Below the pieces are notes generated by a model that saw only the letters and a program-made list of their open reading frames with translations, searched no databases and was not told the origin of the DNA. Below are positions 1 through 11,260 of a stretch of 64,000 nt of DNA, piece after piece. Origin of the DNA: Xylaria sp. FL1777 (taxonomy: Eukaryota; Ascomycota; Sordariomycetes; Xylariales; Xylariaceae); contig MU400593.1 in assembly GCA_022578965.1 (NCBI GenBank), forward strand, positions 1 to 64,000, given 5' to 3'. The position numbers were made by a program, and so were the translations under genes. Position 1 is the first letter of the stretch. Each line of letters begins with the position of its first letter.

Positions 1-2230
1 TAATTTGCTTTTGTTTTAAGTATATTTTTTTGTTTAATTTGCATATTTTAACTATTAAAACTATAAAGCTGCAATTTTTTGCTTAAATAATATAAAATCT
101 ATACTTTTTAATGCTGTTTAAATATAATCTAATTAAACTTTATTAAAAAATAGTATATTAAATTTAACTAAGTTATAAATTAAGAACGCTAAAATATAAG
201 CATAAAACTTATTACGTAATAATAGCAAAGCTTAATAGTATTAAATTTTATTTTTCTTAATATGCTGCTTATAGCTAAAGAATTATACGTTATGTTCTAT
301 AAAAAAATCTTAAAAAGTCTAAAAAATTAATTAAATAAAATTTAGCGTAATATAAAAAAAAACTAGTATAAAAAGCATTTATTATTTATAGTTATATATA
401 TTGCTTGCTTTTATTTAAGCAATTATTATAGCTTAAATAAAAAATGTAGTTTTTTAATTTTTATGTATTATTGCAAATTGTTTATTATAGTTTTAATAAT
501 TTAAAATAGTGCAAAATAAAGTATTATAAACTTAATATATTCTAGATATTTTTTCTTTGTTTTTGTAAATAATAGAGGTTTATAAAATATAGCTAACGTT
601 ATTTTATAGTTATACAATGTTTAAAAATAAAGCAAACTTTTTTAAATATAATAATTTAAATAAAAAACAAATAGCATAAATTAATAAATAATTAATTGTT
701 TTACTTATATAAACTAAAGTTAGCATTAAATAAAAAAAAAGCTATTTTTTTTTAAAAAAAGTAATAGTATATTATTATAACTACATAAATAAGCTAAGCA
801 TGTTTAAACTAATAACTATAAAACAATTAGTTAAATTTTATATAATATTTTTACAATTTATGCTAAAATTTTAAACACTATTTTTAAAGTTAAAATTATT
901 ATATATAAATATAGCACTTAAGTTATAAGTAATATACTTTAAGTTAAGCTATATATTTATTAATTTAAGTATTAAAACATTAGCTAATTAGCTATTATAT
1001 ATGCAACTTTGTTTAGCTATTTTATTTAGCTGTTTTAAAACAAATTTATAGCTAATATATATTTTAAATTAAGCAAAAGTATTAATTATTTAAGTTTATG
1101 TTTTATTATTATAAAAATAAATGCTAATAAATTGCTATAAAAAATTGCTTATTAAAAGTATATATATATTTAATAATAAAGCTATAATTATATATGCTTT
1201 AATAATATAAAAAAATAGCATATTAGCTTTAGTTATGTTATAAAATTTATGCCTAGTTTGCTAATTTATAAAAATACCTAAAAAAAAGGCAGCAAAACGT
1301 AAAAATGCGTTTTAAATTTAAAACTAAAAAAAACAAAGTAATTTTTTAATTTATTGCGTATTATAAACATTTTTAACTTAGTAAAGCTTTTTACTAAAAG
1401 CTTTAAATGCTTTAAAATTAAATTTAATAAAAGCTAGTTATTTAAATAAAGTAAAAAGCTTGTTTTAAAATGCAAAAATATTAGCAATATTATAACTTAT
1501 ATTATTTTTTTTAAATTTTATTTAAATATTAACTTCCTAAAAACGCTATTAAACTTTAAGGTTTTTTAATACGTTAATTATTTTATATATTTATAGCCTT
1601 AACTAATTATTAATTATAATTTGCAATAAAAGCTATTTTTTTAAAAACTAACAAAAATTGTAGCTTTAATTATAATTATAATGCTAGTATTTTTGTATAT
1701 TTATTATAACTTATTACTAACGTATAAAATCAGATTTCTTGTTTAAGTTATTGCTTTTATAATTAAAATTATTTTTAAAATCAAAAGCAATAAAAGTAGT
1801 ATTAAAAAAATCAGTTAATTTAAATATAAAAAGTAGCATAAATACTAATATAGTAAACTATATAAGCAAGCAAAATAATTGCAAAAGAAATAATAGTAAA
1901 AAAAATAATATTTTAGTTAAAAAATCTATAGTATGCAATGCAATAAAAACTAAGCGTTAAAAAAATACAAAAAAAATATGACTATATGCAGAATATAATA
2001 ATTAATTAATTAAGTATAACTTTAAACAAATTTAAAGTTACTACATAAATAAATTATAGTTTGTTATTTTTTAAATAAAAACGTAAGCAAAAAAATTAAT
2101 ATAATTGCTTTAAACTAAAATTCCAAGTTTGTATTAAAAGGAGTAAAAAAAGTTATAATTAATAAAGAAGTAGTGTAGCTAAAGAGGTATAAACGTAAGG
2201 ACTATTTTAGTTTAAGGCACCTAAAATAAG
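1..2230 (+). repeat. GAMMA repeat, copy A (unclassified, truncated by window start)
   Basis: This stretch is a direct repeat of 46376-47511 joined to 62759-63846; the second copy is split by the ALPHA copy 2 retrotransposon. The two copies align base by base from position 1, differing mainly by C/T and G/A exchanges as expected from RIP. Homology stops at about 2230: copy A continues TGCAGATAT while copy B continues CTATATGC. The left end is not in the window, so the true start is unknown. Its 3' kilobase reads as a degraded gene, listed separately. Nothing recognisable was found in 1-1230. GAMMA may be a duplicated host gene or part of an older mobile element. A and B are in the same orientation with about 3.7 kb of old DNA between them once insertions are removed, so they could also be very long LTRs; no TG/CA ends or target duplication were seen to support that. 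Confidence 0.75.
1235..2230 (+). pseudogene. RIP-degraded gene of unknown function, possible C-terminal SAP-like motif (GAMMA copy A)
   Basis: One plus-strand frame from the ATG at 1235 reads as protein-like sequence for about 330 codons. It begins with a basic patch near 1277 (seen as IPKKKAAKRKNAF) and is interrupted almost only by TAA and TAG; one TGA lies near 1978. Such stops arise from CAA, CAG or TGG by RIP. Near the end, at about 2157-2222, the reading IKK-stop-CS-stop-RGINVR, followed by a GT pair, resembles the helix-extended loop-helix of SAP-type DNA-binding motifs; this is inference from a short, damaged stretch. The frame is not closed here because copy A diverges at 2230. In copy B the same frame runs on to a stop at 63925-63927. 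I do not recognise the family. The original start is uncertain because upstream sequence is equally degraded. Confidence 0.35.
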
Positions 2231-3013
2231 TGCAGATATATTTATAAGTTTAAAGCTTACGTTTTATGTATTTTAGTTTAAAGTACTTTTGTTGATTTTT
2301 AAGCTAGAGTTTATTTTGCATACATATATATACTATTTATACTTATAAATTATTTGCTAATAAAACCTAAAAAAAATAATTATAATATTGCTTAAGGCTT
2401 TTTATAGTAATGCTTATATTTAATGCTAACTTTATAATTAAAATACTTTATTATGTTGTAATATTTTAAGCTTAAATAGTTAAAAGTTAAGCTTTATTTG
2501 TTAATTTATTAATTAGTGTTATTTTTTTACTTTATTATAAAACTGCAAACTTTTAATAATTTTAGCTTTAGCTTAATTAATAGTTGCTTTTTAAAAAAAC
2601 TAATAGCTTTAAAACTTTTAAAATTTATTAAAAAACTTAGCAAATTAAATAAACTAGCTAATAATATAATATTAAAGCATTTATTTAGTAATTATATTTA
2701 GTATTTTATATAGCATATTTTACTACAATTAAAACATAACTAATAATATATGTTAAAATATAACTTTATATAAGCTATTATTAATATTATTTTAAATTAT
2801 TGTTAATTTAATAAATTATATAAGCTTAAGCTTAAAGCTAAACAAATTAAGTTAATTTAGCGTATAGTATTTTGTTATAATAATATTATATTAGTAGCTT
2901 AAACTAGTTATAAAAAAAGCATTATGTTATAAATTATTTTAGTTATTATATAAAATATAATAATTTTATAGTTATATTTATTAAAATAATTAAAACATAA
3001 TTAATTTAACTTA
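2231..3013. other. Old flanking DNA between GAMMA copy A and ALPHA copy 1
   Basis: This interval is strongly A+T-rich and has no partner elsewhere in the window that I could find. The 61-codon open frame at 2516-2701 is of chance length for this composition and shows no recognisable motif, so it is not annotated. The sequence resumes after ALPHA copy 1 at 18588. I see no gene here. Confidence 0.5.
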
Positions 3014-3018
3014 ATTGT

Positions 3019-3211
3019 TGTTATAAGAAGTATAAAGCATTAAAGGTTAAGTATAATAGTTAATATATTTTTAGTTTTATAGTAAGTATTTAATAAAACT
3101 AAAGCTTAAAGAAAAAAGAAAACTTTTATAAAATAGGTATAAAAAAAATATTTTATATATATATATAACTTGTAATATATGCTAAAGTACTTAAGTAGTT
3201 TAGTTATAATA
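3019..3211 (-). repeat. ALPHA copy 1, 3' LTR (193 bp)
   Basis: It aligns over its whole length with 18390-18582, 47517-47709 and 62561-62753. It begins TGTTATAAGAAG here and TGTCACAGGAGG in copy 2. The difference is C/T and G/A only, and copy 2 shows the less mutated form. It is the 3' LTR because coding runs on the minus strand. Confidence 0.92.
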
Positions 3212-3555
3212 ACTATTTTTTTTTTTTTACTTAAGTTGTTTTTAATTTATATATAAGTAAAATTAATTAAAGTAATTAATCTTAAGTATAAATAGTAAAA
3301 TAAAGTAGTATAAAGTAATTAAATATAAATGTAGTATATTAAATAGAATATTTATGCAGTATAGTAGTTAAAGTATTTATATATTTATGCTTATGTTTAT
3401 ATGTTAAATTATGTTTGTTTTATGCTATATTTATAGCAAATCTTGCGCTTATATTTTTATTGCTATATGTTTTTTTTTCTTTTTTTTTTTTTTTTTTCTT
3501 TTTTTAGCTGCTGTTAAACAATTAGTTTTAGCTATATATTTTATTACTACTATTC

Positions 3556-4050
3556 TATAACGGACCTATTATACATTAATATAACGGGTTTGCCTTTAGG
3601 GTCTTAATTTGCAGGTAATAATAGAATCTTTAACGGTGGTTCGTTAAGGAGGTTTTTAGAGTACTTTTACTACTGTGCATTAATAAGGGTTTTAAGGAAT
3701 TAAAAGTAATAAGTATATTAGTACTTAGTAGTTATAAGAAAATTAATAGCTAAAAAACTAGAACTAAGTAAGTAACTAAATATAGAAAGTATATAATTAT
3801 ATAAATAAAGAAAAAGTAAAAAAAGTAGTAACTTTTTTTAAATTATTGCAAGTTTAGTAAGCATTAAATTATTATAAGCTTAGTAAGCTTTAAATTACTG
3901 TAAGCTTAATAAGCTTTAAATTACTATAAGCTTAATAAGCTAAGTAAGTTATTATATAACTTTAGTTTTAATTAATAAAAAAAAAGGTGCAAAATATGTG
4001 TAAAAGCATTAAGCTGCTTTAAAAGCTACTTTTGTGCTAATTTTATAACA
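3556..4050 (-). repeat. BETA copy 1, 3' LTR (495 bp)
   Basis: It pairs with 10761-11255 and, inverted, with 36162-36654 and 45576-46069. The first 150 bases keep far more G than the partner LTR (for example AACGGACC, AACGGGTTTGCC, TTTAGGGTC), so this outer edge is less mutated. It contains a four-unit 26-bp tandem repeat, listed separately. Confidence 0.93.
3840..3943. repeat. Four-unit 26-bp tandem repeat inside the BETA LTR
   Basis: Four consecutive units follow the pattern AAATTAnTnnAAGyTTArTAAGC plus three bases, each with an internal AAGCTT-type palindrome. The same array occurs at 11045-11148 and, inverted, at 36269-36372 and 45683-45786, with unit number unchanged. It is part of the LTR, in a region where promoter or RNA-structure functions are common, but no specific role can be read from it. 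Confidence 0.85.
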
Positions 4051-4129
4051 TTATTTTCTTTTTTTTAAAATTATTATTTTAATAATTTTCCGTAAGTATT
4101 CTTTTTTTCTTTTTTTTTTGTATGTTATA

Positions 4130-4666
4130 ATGTTAGAGCGCATTAAAAAAACTAACTGCTTATTTAAAATAAAGCAAAAACTTGTTTTTGCTTTTTTTAT
4201 TAATTTTACTAGCTATAAAGTTATGCTTTGCTTTTGTTGCTTTAATTAGTTATTAATGTGCAAAATAATAGATAATATGTTTTGTTGTTTTAAATGTATA
4301 TGCGTTAGTTGCTTTTGCAATAGATTAAAAGTTTTAATTAATTTAATTAATAATATAGTTTTTAAACACTGTTGTTTTAAAAAAGAAAAAAAGCAAGCAA
4401 AGCAACAGCTATTTTTAGTTTAAAAGAAATTAAAACAAGCTTAAAATAACTTTAATTTTGTTTTAAGTAAGTTAGCTTAGCTTTATATATAAAAACGTTT
4501 TTTAAAAGCAAAAAGTATTAAAATGGTTTAGCAAAAGCTTTAGTTTTTAAATAAACTAAATAAAATAAAGCGTATTAAAAAAGAACAAAAAGCGTTAGCA
4601 AAAAAGCAAAAATAATAAAAAAAACAAGCTAAAGCAGTACAAGCTGCTTTGTTTAAGTTTAATTAG
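4130..4666 (+). pseudogene. Antisense Cys-rich and coiled-coil gene at the 3' end of BETA copy 1, RIP-degraded
   Basis: The plus strand, opposite to pol, reads from ATG 4130 to TAG 4664-4666 (179 codons) with a protein-like sequence broken only by TAA and TAG. The first third contains a Cys cluster, seen as CCFKCICVSCFCNRLK at about 4283-4330, which looks like a RIP-altered Zn-binding CxxC...C pattern. The remainder is rich in Lys, Gln, Leu and Ala in heptad-like spacing (for example KKEKKQAKQQ, then RIKKEQKALAKKQKQQKK), a coiled coil in which many Lys probably replace Glu through GAA to AAA. The overall layout resembles short fungal hypothetical proteins with a Cys cluster, then a coiled coil and a basic, acidic or Ala-rich tail; that family link is from memory and unverified. 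It lies only 80 bp inside the LTR and ends just before the pol chromodomain. BETA copy 2 has the same gene at 44960-45496. Confidence 0.6.
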
Positions 4667-4699
4667 AATTTTTTAGGTGTTTTTTTTAAGGTTAACCTT

Positions 4700-7600
4700 T
4701 TTTTTTTAGTTTTAAGCAGTTAAGGTGTTAATAGTAAAACTAACTTATAACTACTTTAGTAGTTTTTAGGTATTTTTTAGGTTTTTAAGTATTATTAGCA
4801 TATAAGTATTTTTTTTATTTAATAAAATACTTTAGGTTACTGTTGTTTTAATAGAAATTTAGTATATTTTTAACTTTATAAACGTTTTGATTTGTTTTTA
4901 TTTTTAGTTATGTTTTAATAAATATTTTAATAAGTGCTAGTTTTAGTAAAGAAATATAAAAAATAAGGTAAATTTGCATATTTTTTAGTAATAATAGTTT
5001 ATAGTTAGTAAGTAAAATAACTTTTTTAATTTTAAAAGGGCTAAGTTTTTTAAATTTTAATTTATTGCTTAGTTGTTTTGTTTTAATTTAAGGAATATTA
5101 ATGTTTATATTTTGTTTTTGTTGTAGCAAATAAACTTTATTTTTTTTTTTGAAGGCTAGTTTTTTAGTTCGTTTTTTATTATAGTATACTAATATTTATT
5201 GTTATAAAAACTAAAAACGTAGTTATAGTTTAGCTTATAGCGTTTTAATTTTTGTTGCAATAGTTTTTGCTTAAGGTGCTATAGTTAAAATAGCAGGTGT
5301 TTTTATTAATGTTTTTTTTTGTTTTTTAGTAGTTGCTTGTTGTTTATAAATAGCTTTATGCAAAAATATATTTATATTTTCGTTTGTTAATATATTATAT
5401 AAAATTTATGCTATTAATAATAGTTTTATTTAATTGTTTTGTTAGTAGTTAGTATAACTTTATAAATATTGTTTTAATATTTAGTTTAATTTTTTTGTTT
5501 GTTTATTTGTTTATAAGTAATAAGCAATTAAAAACTTTAGTTTAATACTAATAAGTTTAAAAAAATTAGTTTTAAACTTAAAAGTAAACAATTTATTTTT
5601 ATTTAAAATAATCTTTTTTAGTAGTTTATGCTTGTTTAAATATTAGCATATAAAAGTATATATAAGTTGTTTAGCTGTTATATTTCCTTTAAACGGTAAA
5701 AAGTAAGCGTACTTAGTAAATTTATTAATAATAACTTATATTTTATTGTATTATATTTTTGTAACTAGGTTAGTTAATAAGAGTAATGCTGTAATAAAAT
5801 CTTAAGCAATAGTGTGCTATATTTATTTAGGTATTTATATAAGTTATAATAGTTTATAAAGCTTATATTAAGCTACTTTAGCTTTATTGCAAATATTACA
5901 TTTTTTTATAATAGATTTAACTATGTTTTATAGTTTTAAAAAATTATATTTTTTTTATAATTGTTTAACTATTTTTGTTGTTTTTTAGTGTTTATATAAT
6001 AAATGTTTGTAGAATTTTTTAATAAACTTATTTTATAAAGATTTTAGTAAATAAACTTTATATTTATATATTAGCTTGTTATTTTTTAATCTTTTGTGTT
6101 TTTATAGTTATGTTAACTTTTTTAAGTTATAAGCTTATTATAGCTATATATTTGTAAGGTTTTTAAGTATAACTTTGATTTTTAAGCTTTTATTTTTTTA
6201 AGGATGTAATACTTAAATATTTCTTTTTAAAACCTTAAATTCTTTTTAATTTTGTTAATTAAGTATGTTTGCTTAAATGTTTTTTTTTTTTTAATGTAAT
6301 ATATTTTAAAGTTAAACTTAAAAAAAAAAACCATTTAATTTTTATATTGTTTAGTAATTTTTTGTGTAGTTATAAATTTTGTTAAGTTATAATAATTTAA
6401 ATAAATCTTAATTAGCTTTATAGTTTTTATAAAGAACAGTTTTTATTTTTTAAGTGCTGTAATAATTATAAGCAGTTTTTTGTTATATATAAGGTATTAT
6501 AATGCTGCATTTTGTAGTGCTTTAAAGTAATAAGCTACTAAATGCTATTTTTTGTTATTTTTTAGTTATTTTAAAACTTTTGCAATTATATTATTTAAAG
6601 TATTTGTTTTTAGTTTTTTCTTTTTTTATAAATTAAGTAGTTTAACTATAAGGTTAAAAATAATTTTTAGTTTTAGTTCTTTAAAAGCTTTTCGAGCTTT
6701 TTTTAAAATTAAAAAGGATTTTCTTTTGTATTTTTTTTTTATATACTTTATAAAGTAAAATGCTATTTTTTTAAAGTTTTAAATCAACATTTAAATATAG
6801 TTTAAAAATTTTAATGCTTGTTATATATTTATAATAGTAGCTAGGTTAAATATTTTTTAGTTTTATATTATGTTAATTTTTAACTATTAAATTTATATTT
6901 GTTTTAAAATAATTATAAATTTTAAAAAGTTGATTTTTTATATATACTATATATACTTTTTTGTGTTAAGTTATAATTTTACTTGTTTAAGTATTTTTAA
7001 TATTTAAGTTATATGTTTTTTGTATTTTTTTAGTGTTTTAAAGTAAATTAAGATATTATTTAAGTAAATAAACATAAACTTGTTTAAAAACTTTTGTAAA
7101 ATTATTATTATTATATGTTAAAAGCTAGCTAATATGTTTTATAATTTTTATAGTATAACTATATATTTATATAGTTTATATACTATTTATATAATAGTTT
7201 TTTATTTTTTTTTTTTAGTTATTTTAATAATATAATATTTATTTAGGATATTAACTACTATAAACTATTTTGTTTAGCTAATGTTTTTTTTTATAGTTAC
7301 TAGCAAAATAAAGGAATATTTATTTATAATAGTAATTGCGTTTAATAATTAGTAGTTAATTATTATTTGTTATATTGGTTTTTTTTTTTTATTAATTAGT
7401 TGTTTTTTATTTTTTATTTTAAGTATTAGTATTGTAAAGTATTTAATAAATAACTAAGATTTTTTTAAAAATCCTTTTGCTAGGTTTTTTTAAATATATT
7501 TTTATAAAGCGTTTGTTTTGTTTAAGCTTATATAATATACTTAATAAAACTTTAGTTAATATTTTTTTTTAATAAAGATATAATAGTTTTATAAGCTATA

Positions 7601-10600
7601 TTTAAAAAGTTCTTTTTTTTTTTTTTTTTTAAATAGTTTATAAAATCTATAATATACTTTTGATATTTTGTTTAAGATTTCTTTTGCAATTTTTCTAATT
7701 TTTTTGCTTTGTTTTTTATTTTCTTAATTAATAGTTTTTACTTTTTATTAAATTAAAAAGTTATTAGTTTTTAGCTATAATATTTCTAAAATAATGTTAT
7801 AATTAAATATATTAGCAATATTTAATATAATTTGTTTTTTATGTTTTTATATAAATATATTAAAAAGTTTAGTTTTTTTAAGTATGCAATTGTTATTATA
7901 GCTAAAAGTGCTTTTATTAAATTTTTTAATTTTTTAAAATTTTTACTTATATTTCTAAAGAATTTTATTTTATTTTGCTACTGTAAGTAAAATTATATTA
8001 ACTTATATTTTTAAGTTAATTAAAGTGTTATACTTTTTTTTTTAATATATAAGTTTAACTTTAAATTAGTTTTGCTAGTTATTGCATTAAACTTTATGTA
8101 AAGCTTTAGTTTTTTTAGCTATTTGCTGCTTTTTTAATGAGTACTTATTTTGTTTTTTGATTTTTTTTTGTAAAATGTTTAAATGCTTGTTTTATTTTGC
8201 ACTTCGGATATTATTGCGCTTTATTTTGTTTTTGCTTTTAGTTAAGCTTTAAATCGTAGTTTTTAAGCTTTTTTATTTTTAGCAATTATTTTTTAGTATA
8301 ATTGTGCTTTAATTAACTAGTAATATTTATAGCAGTTGTTTTTATATTTTTTTAAAATAATATTATAAATATAGTTAAAATTTTTTTTAAATGTTATAAA
8401 TTTTTGTGGATTTTTATAATAAACTATAATTATAACTAACTACTTTAATTTATAAAAGTTTTATATTTTTATTTTTATAATTTGTTTAAAAAACTAATTA
8501 TTTTTTAATTTGTTAAATAAATATTAATAGCAATAATATACTATATAGCAATTTTATAGTATTTCGTTATATTTTAAATTTTTTAAGTATAAAATATTAT
8601 TATTGTTTTTTATTATAGTTTTATTATAATAATAACTTTTAGCAATTAGTTAAATTGCTAGTTTTAGTTTTTAAAACATATTAGTTTTTGCGTTAACTAT
8701 TAATGCTTTTTTGTTTTATTATATTTAAAGCAGTTTAAGCTATAGAAATATTTTATTTATTTTTATTAGTTTTTTTTTTATAGTGTTTTTTATAGCTTTT
8801 AATTTTATTTGTTTTTGCTTTAAAGTTTTATAAGTTTTGTTTTTTTAGGTTTATTTAGCAACTAAATGTTTTAGTAGTTTATAATTAGTTTAATAATTAC
8901 ACTATTTATAATTACAGTTTTATTTCTTTAAATATAATTTTTTTTTAAGCTATATTTTAAGCTTTAGTAGTTTAAAATCTTTATAGTTTTATAAGTTTAT
9001 TAACTATGTTAATTTATTACTTTTTATTGTTTGCTACTTTTAATTAAACTATTTTTTTAAGTTATATATTAAATAACTTTAATTATTTATATAATAAATA
9101 TATTTTTTTGTAATTTATTTTAATAACTATAAAGCTTTTAAATAATATTTGTATGTTTATTTATTTTAACTTATATAAATAAAGCATTTAGATTTATTTA
9201 GTGTAGCATTTTTGTTTTAACTTAAAATAGCAACTTTATATTTTTGCTTTAAAAACGTATTTTTTAAATTATTTTATTATTTTTTGTTGTTTTGGACTTT
9301 TATAACTTGTACTTTTTTTTTAAGTTAAAGAATTTTTCCTTTTTTATAGCTTTTTTTTTTGTTTTTTTTTTTAAATTAGCATTATTTTTAAAAGTGTTCT
9401 TTTTTTTTATAGTTATAATATTTAACTTTAAATATATTTTAGAATTGTTGTTTTTAGACTTTATTAATTTGCTTGAATTTTTGTTTAATACTTTTTTAAG
9501 TATTTTTTTTCTTGTTTTTTTTAATTTCTTTAGTTTTAAAGTACTAGTTAAATAATTATTAATTAATTATAATAGCTATATTAATATATATATTGATTTT
9601 TGCTAGTTTATTTATTTTATATAGTTTGTTTTAAACTTAGGTTTTAAGTTTACTATAAAATAAGTAAAACAATATAAGCTTAAGCAATTTTAAAATTACT
9701 GCTAATTGTTTAAATTTTATAGCGTAATTTGCTATTACTTTTATTTGTTTTAAGCAATAAAGTGCTTTTTTTGCGTGTTTTGCTTTTTAAAAGTCTTTAA
9801 ACAGTGCTTTTATTTAATTTTTAAACTTAACGTAGTTTTTAAAAATCTTTTTTGTTTTTAGCTTAAAGTTAATTAACTTATTAGCTTTTAAAAAATCCTT
9901 TAAAATAAATTAAAATTATTTTAATACTTTTTTTAATAAAAATTATAAAGTAATTATTACTTTTTAATCTTTTTTTGTAATAGTAATAAAGTGCTATGTT
10001 AAATAAAGTTTAGCATAAATTAAAAAAGCTTTTATATTTATAGATTTATTATAAAGCTTTAAAGCAGTAAGTTTAAAACTTTTAATGTTTAGCATTTTTA
10101 ATATTATAAATAATTTTAATAATAAAAGTAGTAATAATAATAAAAGGTTAAGTTTTTTATTTTAAGTTATTACTTTAAGTATAGTAGTAATAAAAGTAAG
10201 CGTTAAGTTTGCTAGTAATAGTATTAATATTAGTTATAATATAATTACTTGTTTAAAGTTTTAACTTGTTATAATAGCAGTTATTATTACTGCTTTAATT
10301 ATTATAGCTAATATTTGCGCTAGTTTAAAGGTTATAACGCTTAATGTTTAAGCTGTTTTTTAAATTAAAGCAACTAGTTTACTTTGTAGTACTAGCATTA
10401 GCATTAATTTTTTTTTATTACTATTGCTTAACTTTTTTTTTTTTATTATTGCTTTTTTTTTAATAAAAGTAGCTAGTAAAAGTACTAAAGTTTATTGTTT
10501 TAATACGTTACTAGTTTTAAAAGTTTTTAAAATTTTTAAACTTAATTTTTAACTTTTTGTTTTTAATAGTATAACCTAAATTTTGGTTTATTAGTTATTA

Positions 10601-10700
10601 AGTAAAGTTTATTTATATAATGCTATTTAGCATTTTTATCTTTTAAATATTTCTTTAGTATATTTTTAAAAGTTTATTTTGTAAATTATTTATTACTTAA
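4700..10700 (-). pseudogene. BETA copy 1 gag-pol remnant (RT, RNase H, integrase, chromodomain)
   Basis: The minus strand carries the same coding content as the better-read plus-strand copy at 36700-44930. Landmarks by alignment are: chromodomain at about 4750-4880, integrase zinc-binding and early catalytic region at about 5700-5930, RNase H at about 6290-6460, and the reverse transcriptase YxDD region at about 7037-7080. There the two Asp codons read as Asn (GAT to AAT), a RIP change that would abolish catalysis. Gag should occupy about 9000-10700, but I recognise no zinc knuckle. Integrase is contiguous here, unlike in copy 2. The open frame at 9292-9555 (plus) is a Phe-rich shadow of this A-rich coding strand. 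No functional product is expected. Confidence 0.85.
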
Positions 10701-10760
10701 CTTTTTATACTAATATTTGTTTTTATATATTAAGTCCTATTAATTAAAAAGCTATTAAAG

Positions 10761-11255
10761 TATAACAAACTTATTATATATTAATATAATAGGTTTGCTT
10801 TTAGAGTTTTGATTTATAAGTAATAATAAGATCTTTAATAATAATTTATTAAAGAAGTTTTTAAAGTACTTTTATTACTATGCATTAATAAAAGTCTTAA
10901 AAGATTAAAAATAATAAATATATTAATGCTTAGTAGTTATAAAAAAATTAATAGCTAAAAAACTAAAACTAAATAAGTAACTAAATATAAAAAGTGCATA
11001 ATTATATAAACAAAAGAAAAATAAAAAAAGTAGTAACTTTTTTTAAATTACTGCAAGTTTAGTAAGCATTAAATTACTATAAGCTTAGTAAGCCTTAAAT
11101 TACTGTAAGCTTAATAAGCTTTAAATTACTGTAAGCTTAGTAAGCTAAGTAAGTTATTACGTAACTTTAGCTCTAGTTAGCAAAAAAAAAGGTATAAAGT
11201 ATATATAAAAGCATTAAGCTGCTTTAAAGGCTACCCCTATGCTAATTTCGTAATA
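10761..11255 (-). repeat. BETA copy 1, 5' LTR (495 bp)
   Basis: It is equal in length to the 3556-4050 LTR and more heavily converted to A+T: TATAACAAAC against TATAACGGAC at the start. It carries the 26-bp tandem array at 11045-11148. It is the promoter-bearing LTR because coding runs leftward from it. I see no clear TATA box that stands out from the A+T background. Confidence 0.93.
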
Positions 11256-11260
11256 TATTC

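Larger units (their letters stand above)
3556..11255 (-). mobile_element. BETA copy 1: Ty3/Gypsy chromovirus-type LTR retrotransposon nested in ALPHA copy 1
   Basis: Two 495-bp LTRs (3556-4050 and 10761-11255) and a 5-bp target duplication TATTC (3551-3555 and 11256-11260) delimit a 7,700-bp element. ALPHA copy 2 shows the empty site uninterrupted near 48046-48056, which confirms the boundaries. Coding is on the minus strand (5' LTR on the right). A purine tract lies against the left LTR on the minus strand (4052-4066). Pol domains follow the order reverse transcriptase, RNase H, integrase, chromodomain, as in chromoviruses. An extra gene of opposite sense (4130-4666) sits between the chromodomain and the 3' LTR. 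All frames carry many RIP stops. Confidence 0.95.

Noticed and set aside
3840..3943. CRISPR-like array
   Set aside because: The units are contiguous without spacers, lie inside an LTR, and recur in all LTR copies.
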